The notes beneath the pieces are model-generated. The model saw only the letters and a list, made by a program, of their open reading frames with translations. It did not search any database and was not told the origin of the DNA. Shown here piece after piece: positions 27,589 to 37,157 of a stretch of DNA of 64,000 nt; within the stretch, counting starts at the first letter, position 1; every line of letters begins with the position of its first letter. The stretch is from Lichenibacterium minor. GTDB lineage: Bacteria; Pseudomonadota; Alphaproteobacteria; Rhizobiales; Beijerinckiaceae. The stretch is from NCBI RefSeq assembly GCF_004137685.1, contig NZ_QYBB01000003.1, forward strand, positions 1-64,000. Direction: 5' to 3'. The translations under genes and the position numbers were made by a program.

Positions 27589-28599
27589 ATGCCGCCATCC
27601 ACCCCACGGATCCCGCCATCCATCCCCGGCTGCACGCCGCGCCGCGTCGAGGTCCTCGCCTTTCCCGCCGTGCAGCTGCTCGACCTCGCCGGGCCGCTGC
27701 AGGTGTTCGGGACGGCCTGCGACCTCGCCGCCCCGGCCGCGGGCGGGCCGCCCTACGACGCCCGCGTGGTGGCGCCGAGCGCCGGCGGCGTGACGGCCTC
27801 GGTCGGGCTCGGCCTCGCCACCGAGCCGCTGTCGGACGCCGACGCCCCGCTCGACACGCTGGTGGTGGCCGGCGGCTGGGGGGTGCAGGCGGCGGCCCGT
27901 GACGCCGCGTTGGTGCGTTGGCTGGCCCGGAAGGCGGCGAACTGCAGGCGGGTCGTGTCGGTGTGCAGCGGCGCCTATCTGCTGGCCGAGGCCGGGCTGC
28001 TCGACGGGCGACGCGCCGCGACCCATTGGGACCATTGCGCCGACCTGCAGCGCCGTTACCCGCGCGTCGCCGTCGAGCCGGACCCGATCTTCGTGCGCGA
28101 CGGCGACGTGTGGACCTCCGCGGGCGTGACGGCCGGGATCGACCTCGCGCTGGCCTTGGTCGAGGACGACCTGGGCCGGGCGGCGGCCCTGGCGGTGGCG
28201 CGCCAGCTCGTGGTGTTCCTGAAGCGGCCCGGCGGGCAGGCGCAATATTCGGCGGCCCTGGCGCTGCAGGACGCGGGCGGCGGCTTCGAAGCGCTGCACG
28301 CCTGGATGGCCGGCCATCTCGGCTCCGACCTCGGCCTGGCAGCGCTGGCGCGGCGCGCGGGCATGAGCGAGCGCTCCTTCCTGCGCCGCTATCCCGCCGC
28401 GACGGGGATGACGCCCGGCCGCGCCGTGGAGCGGCTCAGGGTCGAGGCGGCCCGCCGCCTGCTGGTCGAGACGGCCGTGCCGGCGAAGCGCATCGCCGAG
28501 CGCTGCGGATTCGGCAGCGCCGAAACCATGCGCCGCGCCTTTCTGCGCGTGCTCGGCGTGCCGCCCGCGGACTACCGCGAGCGGTTCGGGCCGGGGTGA
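27589..28599 (+). CDS. GlxA-type AraC regulator with N-terminal DJ-1/PfpI domain
   Basis: A 336-residue regulator. Residues about 20-205 form a DJ-1/PfpI domain (VVAGGWGVQ, then VVSVCSGAYLLAEAGLLDGR with its Cys, and ATHWDHCADLQRRYP). The C-terminal 100 residues carry two AraC helix-turn-helices (LAALARRAGMSERSFLRRYP and KRIAERCGFGSAETMRRAFL). ATG 27589 is chosen; GTG 27583 is an alternative. The divergent partner gene encodes a stand-alone DJ-1/PfpI protein, so the regulator probably controls it and may sense the same ligand. Confidence 0.88.
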   Translation: MPPSTPRIPPSIPGCTPRRVEVLAFPAVQLLDLAGPLQVFGTACDLAAPAAGGPPYDARVVAPSAGGVTASVGLGLATEPLSDADAPLDTLVVAGGWGVQAAARDAALVRWLARKAANCRRVVSVCSGAYLLAEAGLLDGRRAATHWDHCADLQRRYPRVAVEPDPIFVRDGDVWTSAGVTAGIDLALALVEDDLGRAAALAVARQLVVFLKRPGGQAQYSAALALQDAGGGFEALHAWMAGHLGSDLGLAALARRAGMSERSFLRRYPAATGMTPGRAVERLRVEAARRLLVETAVPAKRIAERCGFGSAETMRRAFLRVLGVPPADYRERFGPG

Positions 28600-28605
28600 G
28601 GCCGA

Positions 28606-29943
<1,338 letters not shown>

Positions 29944-30003
29944 CTACACCGGTTGAAAAGGCCGCCGCCGGCGGCCTCGAGGCACGAATCAGGGGAGCAC
30001 GGG

Positions 30004-30858
30004 ATGGGCGCGGAACAGGCCAAATTGGTGACGGCGGAGTGGCTCGCGGGCGAGATCGACAAGCCCGACCTCGTGGTGGTGGACGCGTCCTGGTACCTGC
30101 CGACCGCGAACCGCGGCGGCCACGCCGAGTTCCTGGCGGGCCACATCCCGGGCGCCGTGTTCTTCGACCACGACAAGGTCGTCGACCCGGACAGCGCCCT
30201 GCCCCACGCGCTGCCGTCGCCGGAGGTGTTCGCGGCGGCGGCAGGGGCGCTCGGCATCGCGGCGGACAAGCGCATCGTCGTCTACGACGGCGCCGGCATC
30301 GCGTCCGCGCCGCGACTGTGGTGGATGCTGCGCCTGTTCGGCGCCGAGGACGTGGCGGTGCTGGACGGCGGCTATCCGGCCTGGATCGCCGGCGAGCGGC
30401 CGGTGGAGACGGGCGAATCGAACCGCCTCGGCACGCATTTCGAGGCGAGGCCGCAGCGCGACGCGGTGGCGGACGTCGAGCAGGTGACGCGCGCTCTCGA
30501 TCGTGGCAGCGCCGTGCAGGTGGTCGACGCGCGGCCGTCGTCGCGCTTCAAGGGGCTCGTGGCCGAGCCGCGGCAGGGCCTGCGCTCGGGCCACATGCCG
30601 GGTGCCGTCAACGTGCCGATGACGGATCTCGTGGCGGGAGGCCGCTTCAAGGACGACGCCGAGATCCGCGACGTGTTCGTCGAGGCCGGCGTGGACCTCG
30701 ACCGGCCGGTGATCACCACCTGCGGGTCGGGCGTGACGGCGGCGGTGCTGGCCTTCGGCCTGGCGCGGCTCGGCGTCGAGGACGTCAAGCTCTACGACGG
30801 CTCGTGGTCGGAATGGGGCGCGCGGGCCGACCTGCCGGTGGCGACCGACGAAGCGTGA
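30004..30858 (+). CDS. sseA: 3-mercaptopyruvate sulfurtransferase
   Basis: A 284-residue enzyme with two rhodanese domains. The active-site Cys is C240 in TCGSGVTAAV; the CGSGVT loop is the signature of mercaptopyruvate sulfurtransferases rather than thiosulfate-specific rhodaneses. Motifs of the N-terminal inactive domain (DASWYLP, AGHIPGAVFFDHD) are also present. The start ATG 30004 follows AGGGGAGC. It lies alone between eno and the convergent cluster downstream. Confidence 0.92.
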   Translation: MGAEQAKLVTAEWLAGEIDKPDLVVVDASWYLPTANRGGHAEFLAGHIPGAVFFDHDKVVDPDSALPHALPSPEVFAAAAGALGIAADKRIVVYDGAGIASAPRLWWMLRLFGAEDVAVLDGGYPAWIAGERPVETGESNRLGTHFEARPQRDAVADVEQVTRALDRGSAVQVVDARPSSRFKGLVAEPRQGLRSGHMPGAVNVPMTDLVAGGRFKDDAEIRDVFVEAGVDLDRPVITTCGSGVTAAVLAFGLARLGVEDVKLYDGSWSEWGARADLPVATDEA

Positions 30859-30892
30859 CGGTCCGGGCCCGGGCCGGCGTTGCGGCGTCCGG

Positions 30893-31726
30893 CTAAAGGA
30901 CGCCGCCGTTGCGGGCGGCCCGCCACAGCCGCCACTGCCGCCGCCATTGCGGCAACTCCGGCAGCGGCTCGAAGGGCGCGGCGCGGTCGCCGCGCTTCAA
31001 CCGCGGCTCCACCAGCGCCGTGCGCAGGAAGGCCGGCCCGGCGTCGCCCAACGCGCCCCGCTTCGCCCGCAGCGCCGCGAGCCGGGTGCGGGCCGCGCTG
31101 CGGAGATCGGCGGCGACGGCCCGGAGGCCCGGCGTGTCGCGCCCGGCGGCGACCTCGGCCCGCGTCGCGCCGTGGCGCGCCAGCAGGGCGACGGGCAGGA
31201 GCGGGTCGTGCCCGGCCCGCAGCGCGTCGAGCAGGTCGGCGAGGCCGATCGCCACCCCGGCGTGCTCGGCGGCCGGGTCGATCGCGGCGCCGCCCCCGAG
31301 CACGCGGGCGGCGAAGCCGATCGGCACCGCCCGGGTGGCGGCGAGGCGGCGCTCCAGCGCCGGCAGGTCGGCGGGGGGCTCGTCGTAGAGGTCCATGCGG
31401 AACGCGTCGAGCATGTCGCCGAAGGGCGCGCGGGGCAGCGCGGCGCGGTCGATCGTGTCGACCAGCGCGGCCGCGACGGGATGCGCGGCGGCCTCGGTGG
31501 CACGCCCGCCGTCGACGACGTCCTGCCACCATTGCAGCCGGATCTCGCCCGCGATGGCCTGCTTCACGCGGGTGCGGACGAGTGCCACCTCGACCGCGAC
31601 GGCGCCGAGCGCGTGGAGGTGGGGGCGGGCATCCGCCGGGGCGAGGAGCGCCGCCAGCCAGGCGTCGGGGTCTTCGGCGCGGAGAAGCGCTTCGCAATGG
31701 GCGTAGGCGGCGGCGAGGTCGGTCAT
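30893..31726 (-). CDS. squalene/phytoene synthase family protein
   Basis: A 277-residue protein related to squalene/phytoene synthases, most similar in type to the NDUFAF6-like members next to secDF in this order. Visible elements include VRTRVKQAIAGEIRLQWWQD in the first half and FGDMLDAFRMDLYDEP in the middle, where one Asp-rich motif of true synthases would be; the second DxxxD is poorly conserved (GLADLLDAL). Catalysis is therefore doubtful; a role in membrane lipid or respiratory complex assembly is possible. It follows the Mth938-domain gene by 22 bases on the same strand. Confidence 0.8.
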   Translation of the reverse strand: MTDLAAAYAHCEALLRAEDPDAWLAALLAPADARPHLHALGAVAVEVALVRTRVKQAIAGEIRLQWWQDVVDGGRATEAAAHPVAAALVDTIDRAALPRAPFGDMLDAFRMDLYDEPPADLPALERRLAATRAVPIGFAARVLGGGAAIDPAAEHAGVAIGLADLLDALRAGHDPLLPVALLARHGATRAEVAAGRDTPGLRAVAADLRSAARTRLAALRAKRGALGDAGPAFLRTALVEPRLKRGDRAAPFEPLPELPQWRRQWRLWRAARNGGVL

Positions 31727-31748
31727 CGCGGGCGTGGCCCTGCCCTCG

Positions 31749-32138
31749 TCACGCGACGGCGATCAGCGCGCAGGCGACGCGGCGGCGCTCGCCGAGGAGG
31801 ATGTTGTAGGTGCGGGCGGCGGCGCCCGTCGCCATGGGGTCGACCACGATGCCGGCCGCCTTGAGCGCGGCCCGCAGCGCGGGCCGCGGCGGGACGAGGT
31901 CCGTGCCGGTGCCGAGCAGCAGGTGCTCGACCGTGCCGCGCGGCGCCCGGAACAGCTCCGCCAGCGACTCTTCGGTGATCTCGGCCGGCGCCGTGGCGGA
32001 CCAGACATGGACGCCCGACGGCAGCATCAGGATGGAGCCGCGGTGGGACAGGTGGGCGAAGGAGAACCCGCCCGCGCCGTAGCCGTCGATCGTGTACTGG
32101 CCGGCGTGGAATCCGGATGCGGGCAGCGCGTCGCTCAC
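31749..32138 (-). CDS. Mth938-like domain protein (DUF498)
   Basis: A 129-residue cytoplasmic protein of the Mth938/DUF498 (NDUFAF3-like) family. It has the family pattern YTIDGYGAGGFSFAHLSHRGSI near the N-terminus, then VEHLLLGTGTDL, and ARTYNILLGERRRV near the C-terminus. Molecular function is not established in bacteria; the eukaryotic relative is a complex I assembly factor. It lies 10 bases after secF in the same operon. Confidence 0.87.
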   Translation of the reverse strand: MSDALPASGFHAGQYTIDGYGAGGFSFAHLSHRGSILMLPSGVHVWSATAPAEITEESLAELFRAPRGTVEHLLLGTGTDLVPPRPALRAALKAAGIVVDPMATGAAARTYNILLGERRRVACALIAVA

Positions 32139-32148
32139 GGGCGCCGCC

Positions 32149-33120
32149 TCACTCGGCGGCCAGCTTGGACGAGGGCTTGCGGTTGCCGGAAGCGCCGGGG
32201 GTGCCGGGCTTGCTTTCGGCCCGCACCTCGTTGCGCACGCCGAGGTAGATCAGGATCGGCGAGCAGATGAAGATGGACGAGTAGGTGCCGACGAAGATGC
32301 CCCACATCATCGCGAGCGAGAAGCTCTTGATGACCTCGCCGCCGAACAACACCAGCGCCAGCAGCGCCAGGAACACGGTCGTGGCGGTCATGATGGTGCG
32401 CGGCAGCACGGCGTTGATCGACATGTCGATCATCTCGGCGGTCGACAGGCGCTTGTACTTGCGCATCACCTCACGGATGCGGTCGAGCACGATCACGGCC
32501 TCGTTGAGCGAATAGCCCACGATGGTCAGGATGGCGGCGATGGAGGTCGTGTTGAACTCGAGGTGGGTGACGGAGAAGAACCCCACCGTCAGCAGCAGGT
32601 CGTGCATCGTGGCGATGACGGCACCCACCGCGAACTGCCATTCGAAACGGAACCACAGGTACATCAGCACGGCGAAGATGGAGACCACCACGCCGATGGT
32701 GCCCGACTGGACGAGTTCGCCCGACACGCGCGGGCCCACGACCTCGACGCGACGGAACTCGTAGCGGTCGTCGAGGGCGGCCTGCACCTTCTTGACCGCC
32801 ACCTCCTGGGCGGCGTCGCCGCCCGGCTGCACGCCGAAGCGGATCGTCGCGTCGGTCCGGTTGCCGAAGCCCTGCACCTCGATGTGGCCGAGGCCGGTCT
32901 GTTCGCCGAGCGAACGGAGCTGCGCCAGGTCGGCATCGCCCGCCTTGGCGCGCACCTCCATCAGCGTGCCGCCGGCGAAGTCGATGCCGAAGTTCATGCC
33001 CACCAGCACGAACATCACGACCGACACGATCGAAAGGAAAGCCGAGAACGGGTAGGAGTAGCGCCGGAAGCGCATGAACCCGAACTTGGTGTTCTCGGGT
33101 GCGAGGCGGAGGAGCGGCAT
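32149..33120 (-). CDS. secF: protein translocase subunit SecF
   Basis: A 323-residue inner-membrane protein with six membrane helices that partners SecD to pull exported proteins to the periplasmic side using the proton gradient. Motifs: NFGIDFAGGTLMEVR near residue 43, then the later helices with VGYSLNEAVIVLDRIRE and TATTVFLALLALVLFGG. It lies 13 bases after secD in the yajC-secD-secF order. Confidence 0.97.
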   Translation of the reverse strand: MPLLRLAPENTKFGFMRFRRYSYPFSAFLSIVSVVMFVLVGMNFGIDFAGGTLMEVRAKAGDADLAQLRSLGEQTGLGHIEVQGFGNRTDATIRFGVQPGGDAAQEVAVKKVQAALDDRYEFRRVEVVGPRVSGELVQSGTIGVVVSIFAVLMYLWFRFEWQFAVGAVIATMHDLLLTVGFFSVTHLEFNTTSIAAILTIVGYSLNEAVIVLDRIREVMRKYKRLSTAEMIDMSINAVLPRTIMTATTVFLALLALVLFGGEVIKSFSLAMMWGIFVGTYSSIFICSPILIYLGVRNEVRAESKPGTPGASGNRKPSSKLAAE

Positions 33121-33133
33121 AGGCGGGGCCCTC

Positions 33134-34723
33134 TCAGATCGGCAGGCGCTGCGGGCGCTTGGCCCGGTACCACACGGCGATCATCATGCGGGTCATGGTC
33201 ACGGCGGTGACGATGGAGGTGAGGATGCCGAGGCCCAGCGACACCGCGAAGCCGCGCACCGGCCCGGAGCCGAACAGGTAAAGGATCAGCGCCGCGACGA
33301 ACAGGGTGACGTTGGAATCGACGATGGTGGCGAAGGCGCGCTTGAAGCCGGAGTCGAGCGACGCGATGACGGACCGCCCGGCATGATTCTCCTCGCGGAT
33401 GCGCTCGTAGATCAGCACGTTGGCGTCCACCGCCATGCCGATGGTGAGGACGATCCCGGCGATGCCGGGCAGCGTCAGCGTCGCGCCGAGCAGCACCATG
33501 GCGGCGAAGATGAGCATGATGTGGACCGCGAGCGCGATGTCGGCGAAGATCCCGAACACGCCGTAGGTCACCAGCATGTAGGCGACCACCAGCACGCCCG
33601 CCACCAGCGCCGCGCGCTCGCCGGCGTCGATCGAGTCCTGGCCGAGGCCGGGCCCCACGGTGCGCTCCTCGACCACGGTGAGCTTGGCCGGCAGCGCGCC
33701 GGCGCGCAGCAGCACGGCCAGGTCGTTGGCCTGGCTCACCGTGAAGTTGCCGGAAATCTGGCCCGAGCCGCCCGTAATGGGCCCGAGGATACGCGGGTCC
33801 GACACGATCTGGTTGTCGAGCACGATGGCGAAGGGCTTGCCGACGTTCTGGGCCGTCACCTCGCCGAACTTCTGCCCGCCGCGCAGGTTGAAGCGGAAAT
33901 CGACGACCGGCTCGCCGCTGCGCTGGTCGAAGCCGGGCTGGGCATCGGTCAGGTCCTCGCCCTGCACCATGACGCGCTTCTCGATGGCCTCGGTGCCGGG
34001 CTTGTTGTTCTTGTAGAACGGCAGGTTCTCGACGTCGGCCGGGCTTTCGCCGGGGTCGGCGACGAGGCGGAACTCCAGCTTGGCCGTCGTGCCGAGCAGG
34101 TCCTTCAGGTGCTGCGTGTCCTGCAGGCCCGGCACCTCGACCACGATCCGGTCGTTGCCTTCACGCTGGATCGTCGGCTCCTTGGTGCCGGACGCGTCGA
34201 TGCGGCGGCGCAGCACCTCGATCGACTGGTCGACGGCGCGGTGGATCTTGTTGGCGATGCCGGCGTCCGTGAGTTGCACCTGGACGAGGCCGTCCGCGTT
34301 GTCGGTCACCGTGTAGTCCTGGACGGCGCCGGTCAGTGCCGCGCCGAGCGACTGGGACGCGCTCGTCAGCGCCCCCACGATCTTGCCGCGCTCCGTCGCA
34401 TCGGGCACGCGGAACTGGATGCCGCGGCTCTGCACGCCGATGCCGCCCGCGAGCTTGACGCCGTTCTCGCGCAGCAGCCGGCGCGCGTCCTCGCGCAGGT
34501 TGTCCACCGACGTCTTGGTCAGCGACGCGGAATCGACCTCGAGCAGCAAGTGGGCGCCGCCCTGGAGGTCGAGGCCGAGCACGATGGTCTTGGCGGGGCC
34601 CGGCAGGACGCGGTCGAGCCCGGCGCGCGCTTCGGGCGACAGCAGGCTCGGCAGCACGATGAGGGCCGCGACCAGCGTGCCGAGGAGGATCGTGACGACT
34701 TTCCAGGTCGCGAAACGCATCAT
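33134..34723 (-). CDS. secD: protein translocase subunit SecD
   Basis: A 529-residue partner of SecF with six membrane helices and a large periplasmic P1 domain. The N-terminal region GLDLQGGAHLLLEVD, the mid-domain PGLQDTQHLKDLLGTTA and the C-terminal helices with GMAVDANVLIYERIREE are all family marks. It follows yajC by 64 bases. Confidence 0.97.
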   Translation of the reverse strand: MMRFATWKVVTILLGTLVAALIVLPSLLSPEARAGLDRVLPGPAKTIVLGLDLQGGAHLLLEVDSASLTKTSVDNLREDARRLLRENGVKLAGGIGVQSRGIQFRVPDATERGKIVGALTSASQSLGAALTGAVQDYTVTDNADGLVQVQLTDAGIANKIHRAVDQSIEVLRRRIDASGTKEPTIQREGNDRIVVEVPGLQDTQHLKDLLGTTAKLEFRLVADPGESPADVENLPFYKNNKPGTEAIEKRVMVQGEDLTDAQPGFDQRSGEPVVDFRFNLRGGQKFGEVTAQNVGKPFAIVLDNQIVSDPRILGPITGGSGQISGNFTVSQANDLAVLLRAGALPAKLTVVEERTVGPGLGQDSIDAGERAALVAGVLVVAYMLVTYGVFGIFADIALAVHIMLIFAAMVLLGATLTLPGIAGIVLTIGMAVDANVLIYERIREENHAGRSVIASLDSGFKRAFATIVDSNVTLFVAALILYLFGSGPVRGFAVSLGLGILTSIVTAVTMTRMMIAVWYRAKRPQRLPI

Positions 34724-34787
34724 GGCTTTTGTTCTTCGTTCTGGCGGGACGCGCCGCGGGCGGCGCTCCGCGTGACAGCTCGACGGA

Positions 34788-35141
34788 TCAAACCTTGGCG
34801 GAAGCCGGAACGTCCTTCACCGGCTCGCCCTTGGCGCGCACTTCCGTGATCATGGCGCGCGCCAGGCGCACGCGGACGTTGGGGGCGATCTCGACCTCGA
34901 CCTCGGTGGCGTCGGTGGATTTCGTGACCTTGCCGATGAGCCCGCCGGTGGTCACCACGGTGTCGCCGCGGCGCACGGCGGCGATCATCTCGCCGTGAAG
35001 CTTCTGCTTCTTCTGCTGCGGGCGCAGCAGCAGGAAGTACATGATGACCAGGATGGCGGCGAAGGGGGCCACCTGCATGAAGATGTCTGAGCCGCCGCCG
35101 AAGGCGCCGGCGGCCTGGGCATAGGCAGGGGTGATGAACAC
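34788..35141 (-). CDS. yajC: preprotein translocase subunit YajC
   Basis: A 117-residue membrane protein associated with SecDF. One membrane helix (MQVAPFAAILVIMYFLLLRP) is followed by the basic QQKKQKLH segment and a small cytoplasmic domain (GDTVVTTGGLIGKV). The start GTG (35139-35141) is chosen because GGAGAC lies upstream and the length matches the family; the frame is open further upstream. Confidence 0.93.
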   Translation of the reverse strand: MFITPAYAQAAGAFGGGSDIFMQVAPFAAILVIMYFLLLRPQQKKQKLHGEMIAAVRRGDTVVTTGGLIGKVTKSTDATEVEVEIAPNVRVRLARAMITEVRAKGEPVKDVPASAKV

Positions 35142-35335
35142 GCGATGTCTCCGGGGCCGCCACCGGATCGTGCCCTGGGATCGTGCCCCGGTCGGGCGGC
35201 TGGCCCGCGTCTTATCTCCCTCCGGGGGGCGAAGCAATGGCGGGCGGTTCCCATGCCCCGCTCCGCCTTGACACGGCGCCGAAGCCGCCAGCACAAGCCC
35301 GCGACCCCCGTGTTCCAACGCCGGAGAGCCGCGCC

Positions 35336-36217
35336 ATGGCTTCCATCCCGTCCGATGCCGCCACGGCGGCCCTGCTCGACCGCATCGCCGCCGCGCTGGA
35401 GCGCCTCGCCCCCGCGGCGCCGGCGCGCCCGGACTTCGACGCCGCCGACGCCTTCGTGTGGTCGGCGGCGGGCACGCTGACGCCGGTGCCGCAGGTGAAC
35501 CGCGTCGACATCGCGCTGCTGCGCGGCATCGACCGGGTGCGCGACCAGTTGCTCGACAACACCCGCCGCTTCGCCCGCGGGCTGCCGGCCAACAACGCGC
35601 TGCTGTGGGGCGCGCGCGGCATGGGCAAGTCGTCGCTCGTCAAGGCGTCGCAGGCGGCCGTGAACGCCGACCTTCCGGCCGGCGCGCCGCGGCTCAAGCT
35701 CGTCGAGATCCATCGCGAGGACATCGACGGGCTGCCGGCGCTGATGGCCCTGCTGCGCGACAGCCGGCATCCCTTCGTGCTGTTCTGCGACGACCTGTCG
35801 TTCGACTCCGACGACACGACCTACAAGTCGCTGAAGGCGGTGCTGGACGGCGGCATCGAGGGGCGGCCCGCCAACGTGCTGTTCTACGCCACCTCGAACC
35901 GCCGCCACCTCATGCCGCGGGACATGATCGACAACGAGCGCGCCACCGCGATCAACCCCGGCGAGGCCATCGAGGAGAAGGTGTCGCTGTCCGACCGCTT
36001 CGGCCTGTGGCTCGGCTTCCACAAATGCTCGCAGGACGAGTATCTCGACATGGTGGAAGGCTATGCCGTCCATTTCGGCATCGGCCTCGACAGGGCTGCG
36101 CTGACGCCCGAGGCGCTGGAATGGTCGGCCACGCGGGCGTCACGTTCAGGACGCACCGCATGGCAATTCATCCAGGACCTGGCGGGGCGCCTGGACAAGG
36201 CCCTGCCCCAAACCTAA
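35336..36217 (+). CDS. DUF815 family AAA+ ATPase
   Basis: A 293-residue AAA+-type ATPase of the DUF815 family (COG2607). Walker A is WGARGMGKSSLVKA near residue 87, Walker B is PFVLFCDDLSFD, and a sensor-like ATSNRRHLMPRDM follows. Function is unknown; in this order it sits divergent from yajC, as here, with 194 bases between. The start is ATG 35336, after GGAGAG about nine bases upstream. No membrane segment. Confidence 0.88.
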   Translation: MASIPSDAATAALLDRIAAALERLAPAAPARPDFDAADAFVWSAAGTLTPVPQVNRVDIALLRGIDRVRDQLLDNTRRFARGLPANNALLWGARGMGKSSLVKASQAAVNADLPAGAPRLKLVEIHREDIDGLPALMALLRDSRHPFVLFCDDLSFDSDDTTYKSLKAVLDGGIEGRPANVLFYATSNRRHLMPRDMIDNERATAINPGEAIEEKVSLSDRFGLWLGFHKCSQDEYLDMVEGYAVHFGIGLDRAALTPEALEWSATRASRSGRTAWQFIQDLAGRLDKALPQT

Positions 36218-36272
36218 GGTCCGGCCCGCCATGGTTCGACCCGCTTTCGGCCATGAGGAGCGCGAACAATCC

Positions 36273-36893
36273 ATGACGTTGAGCCGTATCGGACGGGTCC
36301 TGACCGCAGCCGGCCTGGCGATCGGGGCCCTGTCGCCCGCGATCGCGGCGGACCTGCCCGCCGCCGTCGCGCCGTTGCCGACCTTCCTGGCGCCGTCTCC
36401 GGTGGTGGCGAGCCCCTACGGCATCCTGTCCGAAGCGCGCTTCGGCGTGCTGGCGCACGGCATCGACGAGCACGAGTTCGGAACCGTCGACGTTAACGGC
36501 GAACTGCTGTTCAACAAGGTCTACCACCTGTCGGGCGCCTGGGACTATCTGATCCCGCGCTTCCACGTCGGCGGCAATCTCAACACGTCCGGCCGCACCA
36601 GCGACGTCTACGGCGGCGTCACCTGGCAGTTCCCGATCTACGCCCGGTTCTTCGGCGAACTCGGCTTCGGCGGTGACCTGAACGACGGCGACACGCGCCT
36701 CGTGTTCCCGAAGGGCAACACGGACATCCGCGTCGGCTGCGTGGCGAACTTCCGCGAATCCGCCTCGCTCGGCTACCACCTCGACGACCATTGGAACCTG
36801 ATGGCCTTCGCCGAGCACGCGTCCAATGCCGGCCTGTGCGCCCACAACGAGGGCATCACCGCCATGGGCGCCCGCGTCGGCTACGCCTTCTGA
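36273..36893 (+). CDS. lipid A 3-O-deacylase, PagL type
   Basis: A 206-residue outer-membrane beta-barrel enzyme of the acyloxyacyl hydrolase/PagL family, which removes the 3-O acyl chain of lipid A. Signal peptide: residues 1-22 (LTAAGLAIGALSPAIAA). Alternating short strands make the barrel. The family motif EHASNAGL carries the predicted catalytic H182 and S184; E193 in AHNEG is the best candidate for the third residue. The final residue is Phe, as usual for barrel proteins. It starts 55 bases after the ATPase gene, and a strong hairpin follows. It interrupts an otherwise conserved neighbourhood. Confidence 0.82.
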   Translation: MTLSRIGRVLTAAGLAIGALSPAIAADLPAAVAPLPTFLAPSPVVASPYGILSEARFGVLAHGIDEHEFGTVDVNGELLFNKVYHLSGAWDYLIPRFHVGGNLNTSGRTSDVYGGVTWQFPIYARFFGELGFGGDLNDGDTRLVFPKGNTDIRVGCVANFRESASLGYHLDDHWNLMAFAEHASNAGLCAHNEGITAMGARVGYAF

Positions 36894-36903
36894 TCTTATC
36901 GAA

Positions 36904-36935
36904 GGGCGGCGGGCCGGTCTTGGGACCCGCCGCCC
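36904..36935 (+). terminator. GC-rich hairpin after the PagL-type gene
   Basis: GGGCGGCGGG (36904-36913) pairs perfectly with CCCGCCGCCC (36926-36935) over a 12-base loop, 10 bases after the stop codon. No T-run follows. The rest of the interval to 37157 shows nothing else recognisable. Confidence 0.6.
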
Positions 36936-37157
36936 TCGATCGCACGCCCAACTGTGTCTCGCGGCTGGGCGGCTTTCCTGGCCGGCGCAGGGCTGCGCGG
37001 GCCGTGTTTCGTGGGATGCCCGGGATCGGCGGGGGGACAGCGCGCCCCGCGCGAGCCGTCACGCTTCCAGCGCGTCGGAGCGCCTTCCCCGGCCCCGTGC
37101 CAAAGGACGAAGACGCGGGCGATGGACGCCCGGCACCGGTCGGCGCCGGGCTTCGCC

